Assembly: GCA_903898675.1 (NCBI GenBank)
Contig: CAIUGM010000033.1
Location: forward strand, 1-64,000
DNA: 64,000 bases
Direction: 5' to 3'
Source: an uncultured Verrucomicrobiota bacterium
GTDB lineage: Bacteria > Verrucomicrobiota > Verrucomicrobiia > Opitutales > Opitutaceae
Shown here: positions 1 to 8,629 of the stretch, piece by piece
How positions within the stretch are numbered: the first letter of the stretch is position 1
Layout of the letters: each line of letters starts with the position of its first letter
Notes under the pieces: generated by a model
What the model saw: the letters and a program-made list of their open reading frames with translations, nothing else
Told to the model about the DNA's origin: nothing
The model's database searches: none
Translations under genes and position numbers: made by a program

Positions 1-24
1 CGGCCCCCACAAACAGGGGGCCGG
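1..24 (-). terminator. Probable terminator hairpin after TonB receptor 1
   Basis: Bases 1-8 (CGGCCCCC) pair perfectly with 16-23 around a 7-nt loop, 17 bases beyond the stop codon of the minus-strand receptor. The U-tract that would complete a rho-independent terminator would lie outside the window, so this is only the visible half of the evidence. Confidence 0.5.
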
Positions 25-40
25 ACATTCACCCCCGCCC

Positions 41-3000
41 TTAGAACGACAAGGTATTCGACAGCTGCCACTCCTGGATGGGCGCGATGCGCGCCGCGGC
101 CCAAGTATGGCCATCCGGTTCGACGGAAATCGGGATGAGCTTATCCTTCTTCCCGACGTTGTAGACGTTGAGCTGGATTCTCCAGTTGATCTTCTTCGTG
201 AGCTTCCGCTCATAGCTGACCCAGAGATCGAGGGCGTCTTCCGAGGGGCCGTAATAAGGCTTCGTCAGGTCGAAGCTGGCCAGGGCCGGGTTGGTCGCGT
301 TGGGAACCACCGGGTAGCCGATGACGACCTTGTCCTGCCAGCGATAGCCGGCGCCGACGCCGGCACCCCTCAGCAGGCCGCGGGTGAACGAGTAGTTCGA
401 GATGAAGTTGTACCGCCATTTGCGGAGCTCCGACGCCGCCGTGTTCTGCGTCAATTTCAACAAGGTATAATTGCCGCGCCAGGAATTCCACTCGGTGCGG
501 AGCAAGTTCGAGGCGGAGTACTCGGAGTTGAACCTGACCAGATCGCCGCCGGGCCCCGCCATGATACTGTCCAATTCGCTCACGAGTCCGTCGAGTGCGG
601 GGCCACCGACATTGCTGCGGACCGCGATGGTCTGGGCGGCGTTGAACGCGAGGCGCCAGTTCGGGGTCGGATTGGCCGTGAGTTCAAACTCATAGCCCTT
701 CGAATGGACATCGGACGTCACCCCGAATCCCTGCAACAGCGGAGCCGTGCGATAATCATACACACTCGCCGTATTGGGCTGGTGGGAGGCGGGATCGGCC
801 AGGTAGACCGAGGGGGTGGTGAGGGCCGCCAGCGTCGTGGGCCCGGCGCCGTAGTTCCAGGCCGAGAAATAGCCTTTGCCCGCAAGAAAGGACTCCAGGC
901 TGTTCAGGGCGGCAATCGAAGCATCCCGATGAGAATCGGCCTGCGCCTGGGTTTCCAAGGTGGCTCCGGCCGGGATGTTCGTATTGGTGGGGTTCCCCGA
1001 CGCGACCGGTCTCCCGGCCGCATCCACATAAGAGGGATCCCACTCATACCGAACTCCCTGGAAATGATTGAGGTTCGTCTGTCCAGCCGTGGACCAGGCA
1101 TAGCCGGACATGTAGTAGAGCTTGATATTGCGCCAGTTCATCGCATCCCGAATCGTGCCGTATAGGCCGCTGTTATCGAAGCCCGAGACGGTGACGCCAG
1201 TCGAGGCGGTGTCGTATTTCACCACGTGGAAGGAATACTTGCCGTCCTTCGTCGAAAGCGTCACGCCATATTCCTTGGTGGCCCCGGTCGGGTTGGCGAT
1301 CGGATTGCCGTAGATGTCCCGGCGGATGTCCGTGACCTGGAAGTTGCTCGACTTGTTATACGACAGGCTGACGTTGAACGGCAGGAAGTCGTGCGATTCG
1401 AGCAGCTGGTTCAGGTGCACCACCACGCCGCCCGAAGTGGAGTGGTCCTTGAAGATCTGGTTCGCCGGAAAGGCGTCGGGCAGCGCATAGACATTGGAGC
1501 TCAGGTTATACGCCCCGCGGGAGAGGCCGCCGCCGAGCAGCGGCGCGCTCACGCCCTTGCTTTTGACCTCGTCGTAGCGCCAACCCAGGGTCGGCACGAT
1601 GGCGTCATTCCAAAGGTAGCCCTGCCAGGAACCGGCATAGGACTTGGTCTCGCGCAGGCTCTTGGACGCGGCCGTGATCAGGCTCTGATCGGCGCCATTA
1701 TTATAGCTGAGCACGTTATCCACGAAGTTGCTGTTCCAACCGACATAGTTGGCGGGGTTGGAAACCTGCGTAAGCTGGGGATAAACGGCGCCGTTGGCGG
1801 GGTTGACCACCGGGGCGCCATTGAAGATCTGCTGCAAATTGGCCGGCACGTTCCACGGGGTGTTGAAGCTGACGCCCGTCGGACTTCTCCAGGTCTCGTC
1901 GAACTGATAGATATTGCCGCTCTGCAGGGTCACATTGGAGGTGATGCCGGGGACATGCGCGTTGGCCGCCGAGGCCGCGCTGGCCAGCGACCCGCCGAGG
2001 TAAACGACCCCCACCGGCGGCAGATTCTGAATGCCGTCGGTGTTCCCCTGCAGCTTGAAGGCCGAATAGGCCTCGGAGTTGGCATACATCTGCCAATTCC
2101 GGTTTTCGACGTAGTACTTCTCGTCGCTAAAGACCCCGTTGAAACGGTGCCGGCCAATCAGCTTCGCGAGGAAACTGTCCTTGGCGAAATAATCCGTGGC
2201 GCGAAGCTCGCCGAAGACCGATCCGCGGGTGTACTTGCGATCGGTTTCGTGGGAATTGCCGCTGCCCGGACCAACCGGGACGAAGGGCCGGCCGAAGTTG
2301 GGATTGCCGACGTTGCCGTTGGTGGTGTTGTTCGGCCCGACCACGTAGTCCTGAAAGTTCTGCAGGATGTCGATATTGAGCGTCGGGTTGCCGATCAACG
2401 CCTGGCCGCCATTCTTGTATTTCTGCCGGTCGTAGCTGAGCTCGACGCCGAGGCGATCATTCCAGAACGTCTGCGTGAGGTCGATGTTGGTGGCATTCCA
2501 CTTCTCGAATTCCGACTTGGTCGGACCGTCGATCAGGTTGTCGTAGAAGTCGAAGACCGTCGGGTCGGTCAACACGCGGTTGCGGTATTGGCCGTATTGG
2601 TAACCGGGCAGCTTCGCATTGGTGGCATATGAACTGTAGCTGCCGATATCGGAGAACGTGTCCGCATACCTTTGACCGATGAGACTGGTGGAGACCCCTT
2701 GGGGCACGCCGGCGGCATTCAGCGCACCGGTGTTAACGTAACCGCCGTAAATCCGGTAAAGCTGACTGGTCGCGCCGTCGACGAACCAGATGGGCTGCTG
2801 CTGGTTGGCGTAACCGCTCAACCAGGGGAAATAGGTCGAGGCGGATGCACCGAGGGTGTAGCCATTGGGGATCACCAGTTTGCCCAAGCCGCCGTTTGTG
2901 CTGGTGGTATCAGCCGCGGCGAACCACGGGGTGATGCTGTCGTAGGGGGGAATGATGCGCGGACGGTCGGCCTTGATGTCGCCGTTCTCGAACTTCACCT

Positions 3001-3802
3001 TGATGCTGGTGTGAAAGTCGCGGCGGTGGAAGAGATCCGGATCGTATTTGATCGCGCCATAGAAGCGCCTGTCATTTTGCCAGGCCTGCTGCTGCTCATA
3101 TTTGTGATTGTCCCACATCCCGTCCAGGCGGATGGCCAGCGTGTTCTCAATCAGGTCCTGGTTCAGGTCGAGGCTGCTGCGGAAGGTGCCGTAGGAGCCG
3201 GTGGTCGCATTGACGGAGCCGAAATTGCGAAACTCGGCATCGTGCGTCGCGGCGTTGATGATGCCCGCCGGGCTGCCGAGGCCGAACAGGATGGCGTTCG
3301 GGCCGCGCTGGATGTCGATGCGGTCAACATTGAAGCTGTCCCACGGGATGTCGGTGACAAAGAAATCGCGGGTGTTGTCGGCGGAGGCCAAACCGCGCAC
3401 CCGCTGCGCGCCCGAGGGATTGCGCAGATTGCCGGTCTCATCGACGGCGGTGGCGTTGCCCAAACCGGCGTAGGTGCCGCGCGTGCCGGCAACCTCCGCA
3501 TTGGTCGTGTATTGGAGCAGGCTGCCGGTATTGGTCGCGCCCACGTCCTGCATGAACTCCTTGGTGACGACCTGAATGGCCGAGGCGACGTCCTTCAGGT
3601 CGGTCCGGATGCGGGTGCCGGCCAGCGTTTCCGTGGCCTGGTATCCGTTGTCCTTGGAGGACGTGACCTCGAACGGGGAAAGCACGATGACCTTGTCCTG
3701 CTCGTCGAGGGCTTTGGGGGCGGGGGTTGCGGTTTGCGCGGCCAATGGCCAGGCACACGCCAGCAGGGCCAGCGCGGTTAGGAACGTTCTTGGTTTATTC
3801 AT
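41..3802 (-). CDS. TonB-dependent outer-membrane receptor (Opitutaceae type)
   Basis: A 1253-residue outer-membrane receptor that should import a large or scarce substrate by energy from TonB/ExbBD; the substrate is not readable from the sequence. Residues 1-22 are a signal peptide ending in LAAQ. The plug begins near residue 38 with VLSPFEVTSSKDNGYQA and continues with GTRIRTDLKDVASAI and RGPNAILFG, the signature of verrucomicrobial receptors. The rest is a long beta-barrel ending in a terminal phenylalanine, as usual for BamA substrates. It is much longer than a classical siderophore receptor (about 700 residues), typical of polymer-type receptors of this phylum. No SusD gene is adjacent. 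It is a distant paralogue of the receptor at 31206-35045. The leader just before the ATG contains CCCTAACCC, also present before the second receptor. Confidence 0.93.
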   Translation of the reverse strand: MNKPRTFLTALALLACAWPLAAQTATPAPKALDEQDKVIVLSPFEVTSSKDNGYQATETLAGTRIRTDLKDVASAIQVVTKEFMQDVGATNTGSLLQYTTNAEVAGTRGTYAGLGNATAVDETGNLRNPSGAQRVRGLASADNTRDFFVTDIPWDSFNVDRIDIQRGPNAILFGLGSPAGIINAATHDAEFRNFGSVNATTGSYGTFRSSLDLNQDLIENTLAIRLDGMWDNHKYEQQQAWQNDRRFYGAIKYDPDLFHRRDFHTSIKVKFENGDIKADRPRIIPPYDSITPWFAAADTTSTNGGLGKLVIPNGYTLGASASTYFPWLSGYANQQQPIWFVDGATSQLYRIYGGYVNTGALNAAGVPQGVSTSLIGQRYADTFSDIGSYSSYATNAKLPGYQYGQYRNRVLTDPTVFDFYDNLIDGPTKSEFEKWNATNIDLTQTFWNDRLGVELSYDRQKYKNGGQALIGNPTLNIDILQNFQDYVVGPNNTTNGNVGNPNFGRPFVPVGPGSGNSHETDRKYTRGSVFGELRATDYFAKDSFLAKLIGRHRFNGVFSDEKYYVENRNWQMYANSEAYSAFKLQGNTDGIQNLPPVGVVYLGGSLASAASAANAHVPGITSNVTLQSGNIYQFDETWRSPTGVSFNTPWNVPANLQQIFNGAPVVNPANGAVYPQLTQVSNPANYVGWNSNFVDNVLSYNNGADQSLITAASKSLRETKSYAGSWQGYLWNDAIVPTLGWRYDEVKSKGVSAPLLGGGLSRGAYNLSSNVYALPDAFPANQIFKDHSTSGGVVVHLNQLLESHDFLPFNVSLSYNKSSNFQVTDIRRDIYGNPIANPTGATKEYGVTLSTKDGKYSFHVVKYDTASTGVTVSGFDNSGLYGTIRDAMNWRNIKLYYMSGYAWSTAGQTNLNHFQGVRYEWDPSYVDAAGRPVASGNPTNTNIPAGATLETQAQADSHRDASIAALNSLESFLAGKGYFSAWNYGAGPTTLAALTTPSVYLADPASHQPNTASVYDYRTAPLLQGFGVTSDVHSKGYEFELTANPTPNWRLAFNAAQTIAVRSNVGGPALDGLVSELDSIMAGPGGDLVRFNSEYSASNLLRTEWNSWRGNYTLLKLTQNTAASELRKWRYNFISNYSFTRGLLRGAGVGAGYRWQDKVVIGYPVVPNATNPALASFDLTKPYYGPSEDALDLWVSYERKLTKKINWRIQLNVYNVGKKDKLIPISVEPDGHTWAAARIAPIQEWQLSNTLSF

Positions 3803-4140
3803 AGCGGGGTTAGGGTGAACAAAATGAACAGGCCGCCGGAGTCCGGGAGCAGCGGGTGGGGGTGGATGACGGCAAGCGGGGTGAGCCTACGGGGGTGGCA
3901 CCGGCGATGGGGGAGCCGGCACGTTGAACAGGAATACAAACGGGCGGATGAAATCAAAGGGCTGTTTGGTCTAACATTAGCACAATACCCCGCCGGCCCG
4001 GCAATTGGCCGCAATCCCTCCCGGCAATTTCCGCGGCGGCGCGGGGTGCACCTAACTGACCGTGATACTTCCGGCATTGACGCGGGGCGGCCCCGCCGGA
4101 ACCGTGCCTCGCCCTTGAACGCTTCTTTCCCGCGCACGCC
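3803..4140. other. Intergenic region between divergent genes, no gene seen
   Basis: 338 bases separate the receptor (minus) from the dimethylargininase-like gene (plus), so both promoters must lie here. It contains a GC-rich palindrome near 4082-4096. An open frame on the plus strand (3815-4144) has no family resemblance and overlaps the next start, so I treat it as chance. No convincing -35/-10 pair could be assigned. Confidence 0.5.
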
Positions 4141-4905
4141 ATGAAGTTCACGCACGCCATCACCCGCCAGCCCGGCCGGTCCCTGGCCGATGGCATCACG
4201 TCCGCCAGCCTCGGCCGGCCCGATCTGGCCCGGGCGCTTGACCAGCACGCCGCCTATGTGGCTGCGCTGCGCACGTGCGGGGTTGAGGTGACCGTCCTGT
4301 CCGCCCTCGACGATTACCCCGACTCCGTCTTCATCGAGGATGCGGCCCTCTGCACCCGCGCCGGGGCCATTTCCAGCCGGCCCGGGGCGGAAAGCCGGCG
4401 AGAGGAAGCCGCGCTCCTCGTCCCGGACCTCCGCCGGTTTTTCCCGGAGGTGGCCGCCATTGTCGCCCCCGGCACGCTGGACACGGGGGATGTCATGATG
4501 GTGGGGGATCATTTCTACATCGGCCGGTCGCAACGCACGAACGCCGCCGGCGCCGCGCAGCTGATCAGCTTCCTCGAGGCCCGCGGCCTGACCGGCTCGA
4601 CGGTCCCGATGTCGGAGGCGCTACACCTGAAGACCGGTCTCTCCTATTTGGAGAATGGCCACCTGCTGGCGTGCGGTGAATTCGTCGGCCGCGAGGAATT
4701 TCGCGCGCTCCAGGTGATCGAGGTCCCGGCGCGGGAGGCGTACGCGGCGAACAGCATCTGGGTCAACGGCCGGGTGATCATGCCCCAAGGCTACCCGGAA
4801 ACCCGCGGGCGCGTCGCGGCGCTCGGGTACACGGTCATCGAGGTCGACACCGCGGAGTTTCAAAAACTCGACGGCGGGGTCAGCTGCCTCTCGTTGCGCT
4901 TCTGA
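4141..4905 (+). CDS. Dimethylarginine dimethylaminohydrolase-like amidinotransferase-fold hydrolase
   Basis: A 254-residue cytoplasmic hydrolase of the arginine deiminase/DDAH superfamily. DDAH converts methylated arginines to citrulline plus methylamines; related enzymes deiminate arginine. Visible catalytic features are FIED (64-67), the acidic DTGD loop (114-117), the active-site histidine in LHLKTG (His162) and the nucleophile in DGGVSC (Cys249), followed by the short terminal strand usual for DDAH. Length matches bacterial DDAH (about 255) rather than ArcA (about 410). Its TGA stop overlaps the ATG of the downstream transporter by one base (TGATG at 4903-4907), so the two are translationally coupled. 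Substrate choice (dimethylarginine, arginine or another guanidino compound) is inferred and open. Confidence 0.85.
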   Translation: MKFTHAITRQPGRSLADGITSASLGRPDLARALDQHAAYVAALRTCGVEVTVLSALDDYPDSVFIEDAALCTRAGAISSRPGAESRREEAALLVPDLRRFFPEVAAIVAPGTLDTGDVMMVGDHFYIGRSQRTNAAGAAQLISFLEARGLTGSTVPMSEALHLKTGLSYLENGHLLACGEFVGREEFRALQVIEVPAREAYAANSIWVNGRVIMPQGYPETRGRVAALGYTVIEVDTAEFQKLDGGVSCLSLRF

Positions 4906-6329
4906 TGGAAGCACCCGCCCAGGCGCCGGTCCGGCTGGGCACGCTGGGTCTCACGGCCCTGGTGGTGAGCGCCATTTTGGGCAGCGGCATCTTCAGCCTG
5001 CCCCAGAACATGGCGGAGGGCGCCGGGGCCGGGGCCATCCTGCTGGCCTGGGGCGTGACCGGGCTCGGCATGTTCGCGCTCGCGCGGGTTTTTCAGCGGC
5101 TGACCATGGAGCGGGAGGATATTCGCGAGGGAATTTACGGCTACGCCCGCACGGGGTTCGGGGACTTCGTCGGGTTCAACGCCGCCTGGGGTTACTGGAT
5201 GTCGGTGATCATCGGGAGCACGGGCTACCTCGTTTTGATGTTCGGCGCGCTCGGTTCCCTGCCCGGGCTCGCTTTTTTCGGCGACGGCAGCGGGCGCGTC
5301 GCACTGGTCGCGGGTCTCGGGGTGCTGGGCCTGATGCATGCGCTGGTGCTGCGCGGAGTACGGGCGGCCTTTGCGCTCAACGTCGTGGTGACCGCGGCCA
5401 AGCTGATCCCGCTGCTGTTGTTTCTCCTGTTTGTCGCCCGGGCCTTCCGTCCCGACGTGCTGTTGGCCGACTGGCGCGGGGCCGCCACCAACACGACCCT
5501 CCCCGCCCAGACCAAGGCCACGATGCTCTACACGCTGTGGGCGTTCATGGGCGTCGAGTGCGCGACCATCTACACGGGCCGGGCGCGCAGCCCCGCGGCC
5601 GTGAGCCGGGCCACGATCCTGGGCTTCCTCATCACGCTCGGCCTGCTGGTGGCCGTGTCGCTCCTCTCGCTCGGGGTGATGCCCCGCGGGGAGCTCGCCC
5701 ACGCGCGGAATCCCTCGATGGCGGAGGTGATGACCCGCGCTACGGGCCCGTGGGGCGGGGTGCTGATCAACGTGGGCCTCGCGGTTTCGGTCGGCGGCGC
5801 GTTGCTCGCCTGGATTTTGATTTCCGCCGAATTGATCAGCCTGCTCGGCCGCGGCGCCCAGCCCACCGCCCCGGCCTGGCTGGGCCGGGTGGACGCGCGC
5901 GGCACGCCGCGGAACGCACTCTGGCTCACCAACGGGCTCACGGCCGCGCTGCTCATCCTGAATCATTTCTCCGAGGCCGGCTACAACCTGCTGATCCAGC
6001 TTTCGTCCGCGATGGCCCTCGTGCCGTATTTCCTGACGGCCCTGTTCGCCCTCAAGCTCGCCCGCGCACCCGCCACGCGGGGCCACCTCGCGTGGGCGGC
6101 GGTCGCCTGCGCGTACAGCGTGTGGATGCTCTACGCGGCCGGACCCAAGTACCTCATGCTCTCGCTGCTGCTCTACGCGCCCGGCTTCGCGCTCTTCGCC
6201 TCCGCCCGGCGGGAACAGCACCGACCCGCGCTGGAGGGAACCGGCGAGAAGCTGGCGGTCGCCCTGCTGTTCGCCGGCGCCCTGGCCGTGCTCGCCTGGG
6301 TGCTCGCCGGAAAACCCGGGCTGACCTGA
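4905..6329 (+). CDS. APC-family amino-acid permease, arginine/ornithine antiporter-like
   Basis: A 474-residue inner-membrane transporter with about 12 predicted hydrophobic segments. The first helix carries the APC substrate-loop signature GSGIFSLPQNMA (26-37), and the sequence style is that of the basic amino-acid antiporter (ArcD/ArgO-like APA) branch. It starts inside the stop codon of the dimethylargininase-like gene, so the pair is made together. By context it should import the guanidino amino acid used by the hydrolase or exchange it for the product (citrulline or ornithine). Specificity is inferred from the neighbour and general resemblance, not from diagnostic residues. Confidence 0.88.
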   Translation: MEAPAQAPVRLGTLGLTALVVSAILGSGIFSLPQNMAEGAGAGAILLAWGVTGLGMFALARVFQRLTMEREDIREGIYGYARTGFGDFVGFNAAWGYWMSVIIGSTGYLVLMFGALGSLPGLAFFGDGSGRVALVAGLGVLGLMHALVLRGVRAAFALNVVVTAAKLIPLLLFLLFVARAFRPDVLLADWRGAATNTTLPAQTKATMLYTLWAFMGVECATIYTGRARSPAAVSRATILGFLITLGLLVAVSLLSLGVMPRGELAHARNPSMAEVMTRATGPWGGVLINVGLAVSVGGALLAWILISAELISLLGRGAQPTAPAWLGRVDARGTPRNALWLTNGLTAALLILNHFSEAGYNLLIQLSSAMALVPYFLTALFALKLARAPATRGHLAWAAVACAYSVWMLYAAGPKYLMLSLLLYAPGFALFASARREQHRPALEGTGEKLAVALLFAGALAVLAWVLAGKPGLT

Positions 6330-6348
6330 GGGCGGCGCGGCGCCGGCC

Positions 6349-7722
6349 TCAAGTCCGCCAGACTTCGTGGCCGACATCCCAGCCATCGCGGGCGGGCTGG
6401 CGGACGATGTGCTCGAAGTCCGCGTGATTGGTGACCTGCATCTTGGCGGCGTCCCACTCGATTTCGCGGTTCGTCCGCTGGGCCATGACGCCGACCAGGG
6501 ACATCTCGGTCAGCCGGGCGGAATAGTCGAAATTGGAACCCGGCAGCGGGCCCTCGCCCTTGATCGCACGGATCCATTCCTGAAACGGCCCGCCCTTGAC
6601 GCGCGGGATCGTCTTCGCCGGCAGGTTGCGCTTGAACTCGTCCCATACCCCGTCGGGCAGGAGCCGCGGGCTGTCGGGCCGCTCGCCGGTCATCAGCGTC
6701 TGCTTGTCGCCGATCATCAGCATGCCGCCGCCGGGAAACGGCTTGGTGCGGTCCCAGTCGAGCGGCGGGGCCGGGTGCTGGCCGCCATCGTACCAGTGCA
6801 GGGCGACCGGCGGTTTCGCGCCGCGGGCCGGAAACTCGAACTTGATGTGCGAGGAGCGGGGCACAAAGCCCTCGGCGATCGGCTCGAGGTTGATGACCGA
6901 GACGCGCGTCGGCGCGTCGAGCTCCAGCGACCAGAACGGGGCGTCGAGGGTGTGGCAGGCCCAGTCACCGAGTTCGCCACAACCGAAGTCCCACCAGCCG
7001 CGCCAGGTCAGGGGCGCATAGGCCGGGCTGTACTTGCGCTTCTTGGCCGGCCCCAGCCAGAGATCCCAGTCGAGGGTGGCGGGCGGCGGGGATGCCGGGG
7101 CCGGAAAGGCGGACGGAATGCTGAAATAGGGCCCGTGGACAAAATCCGGGCCGTTGAACCACGCGTGAACCTCGCGCACGTCGCCGAGCACCCCCGCCTC
7201 ATACCATTCCTTGACCAGCCGGATGCCCTCGGTCGTGTGCCCCTGGTTGCCCATCTGGGAGATCACCTTGTAGTGGTGCGCGGCGCGGCGGAGAGTGCGC
7301 GCCTGCCAGATATCGTGGGTCAGGGGCTTCTGCACATAGACGTGCTTGCCCAGCTGCATCGAAAGGTAAGCGGCGGCAAAGTGGCTGTGATCCGGAATGG
7401 AAACGACGACCGCGTCGATCTCGTGCTGCATCTTGTCCAGCATCACGCGGTAATCCTTGAAACGTTTCGCGCCGGGATACTTGGCAAAATTCTCCGCGGC
7501 GCGCGCGTCGTCCACGTCACAGATCGCGACATAATTTTCCCCCACGCAGCCCTCGAACGCGATGTCGGCGATCCCGCCGCCGCCGATGAAGGCGAGATTG
7601 AGCCGGCGGCCGGCCGCGGGGCCGGCCTGGGCGATGGCAAAACGCGGCAGCGCAAACAGCGAGGCGGCCGCGGCGGACGTTTGCAGGAATTGACGGCGGG
7701 ACAGACGGGGGATCGAGGCCAT
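6349..7722 (-). CDS. Tat-exported Gfo/Idh/MocA-family oxidoreductase
   Basis: A 457-residue NAD(P)-dependent dehydrogenase-fold protein. Residues 1-31 form a twin-arginine signal (SRRQFLQT followed by a hydrophobic stretch ending AIAQA), so it is exported folded to the periplasm. The Rossmann nucleotide loop is FIGGGGIADIAF (about 44-55), and VQKPLTHDI corresponds to the family's EKP motif with Gln in place of Glu. The C-terminal alpha/beta domain contains the NQGHTTEGIR segment typical of the large exported subfamily abundant in Planctomycetota and Verrucomicrobiota, thought to act on sugars or sugar derivatives. It converges with the permease (19-base gap) and no substrate-specific partner is adjacent. 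Confidence 0.9.
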   Translation of the reverse strand: MASIPRLSRRQFLQTSAAAASLFALPRFAIAQAGPAAGRRLNLAFIGGGGIADIAFEGCVGENYVAICDVDDARAAENFAKYPGAKRFKDYRVMLDKMQHEIDAVVVSIPDHSHFAAAYLSMQLGKHVYVQKPLTHDIWQARTLRRAAHHYKVISQMGNQGHTTEGIRLVKEWYEAGVLGDVREVHAWFNGPDFVHGPYFSIPSAFPAPASPPPATLDWDLWLGPAKKRKYSPAYAPLTWRGWWDFGCGELGDWACHTLDAPFWSLELDAPTRVSVINLEPIAEGFVPRSSHIKFEFPARGAKPPVALHWYDGGQHPAPPLDWDRTKPFPGGGMLMIGDKQTLMTGERPDSPRLLPDGVWDEFKRNLPAKTIPRVKGGPFQEWIRAIKGEGPLPGSNFDYSARLTEMSLVGVMAQRTNREIEWDAAKMQVTNHADFEHIVRQPARDGWDVGHEVWRT

Positions 7723-7946
7723 GGGGTAAAATCGGACCTGGGGTAATCCGGCATCAACGGCAGGGCTGCAGGGACAACACCCGGAGTGACGCCGGCGAAA
7801 AGCAAATCCGACACCGGTGACATACGCCGCGCCCTTCCCTTTCGCAAGACCGCGCTGCTTTTTTCTCGGCCTGGACTGGTCGTTTCTTGCTCCCGGGCTG
7901 GCGCGCAGATTCCGCCTCGCCCGAAGTCACCGCGTCGCGATTCTTC

Positions 7947-8576
7947 CTACCTGGCGCCGGTGGGCACGATCTGGTCCGCGGGAGTACGCAGCATGATGGC
8001 ATACTCCGATCCCGTCACCGGCTCAAGGTGGGTCGCCCGGCACTGAAAGCCGAGCCGCTCGTAAAACCTCCGGCTGCGCGGTGAGAAGGTTTCCAGGTAG
8101 CAACTGGCGCCGGCGCCATCCGCCTCGGCGAGCGTGGGCGCGAGCAAGCGGGCGCCCGCCCCCTGCCCCTGCGCCGCCGGGGCGACGCCCGCAATGGACA
8201 GGTACCACGCCGACTCACCCACGAGGGCCGCCGCGCGCGGGAGCATGAACTGCAGGATCCGGTGGTAGTTCGCGTTGCCGCGGGTACCGAGCCGGGTCCC
8301 CAGGTAGTGCGCCTTGGCCGCGTCGAGCGCGGCCTGCTGCTCGGGTGCAACCGGCAGCAACCAGATCGCCGCGGCCGCGGGCTCGCGCAGCAGCACGCGC
8401 CGGCCAAACTGCAGCCCCTCGCCCAGTGAATAATCGAAGTAGCGCGCCAGGATTTCGCGCCGGTTGGTTTCATCGCCGGAGAAATCGACCGTGATCGCCT
8501 GATAAAACGGATCCTCCGCCAGGGCGTCCACCAACGCCCAGACGACCGCCGACGGATTGGAAAAAAGCCTGCTCAT
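7947..8576 (-). CDS. GNAT-family N-acetyltransferase
   Basis: A 209-residue acetyltransferase. I chose the ATG at 8576 (MSRLFSNPS...) because the longer open frame upstream has no family resemblance and runs back through the phosphoesterase gene. The acetyl-CoA loop is visible as VAPAAQGQGAGARLLAPTL (Q/R-x-x-G-x-G/A), preceded by the strand containing WYLSIAGV and followed by CYLETFSPRSRRFYERLGF, the usual GNAT motif B. The N-terminal half resembles YdaF/PA2271-type enzymes without specifying a substrate. It lies 53 bases after the phosphoesterase on the same strand and may be co-transcribed. The acceptor substrate is unknown. Confidence 0.85.
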   Translation of the reverse strand: MSRLFSNPSAVVWALVDALAEDPFYQAITVDFSGDETNRREILARYFDYSLGEGLQFGRRVLLREPAAAAIWLLPVAPEQQAALDAAKAHYLGTRLGTRGNANYHRILQFMLPRAAALVGESAWYLSIAGVAPAAQGQGAGARLLAPTLAEADGAGASCYLETFSPRSRRFYERLGFQCRATHLEPVTGSEYAIMLRTPADQIVPTGAR

Positions 8577-8629
8577 CCTGGTCGCTCCCGTTCTCGATGG
8601 CCAGGGTGTACCAGTCAAATCCCGCCGGC

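Noticed and set aside
3815-4144. A 109-codon frame between the first receptor and the dimethylargininase-like gene.
   Set aside because: No family resemblance, Arg/Pro/Gly-rich chance composition and it overlaps the next start.
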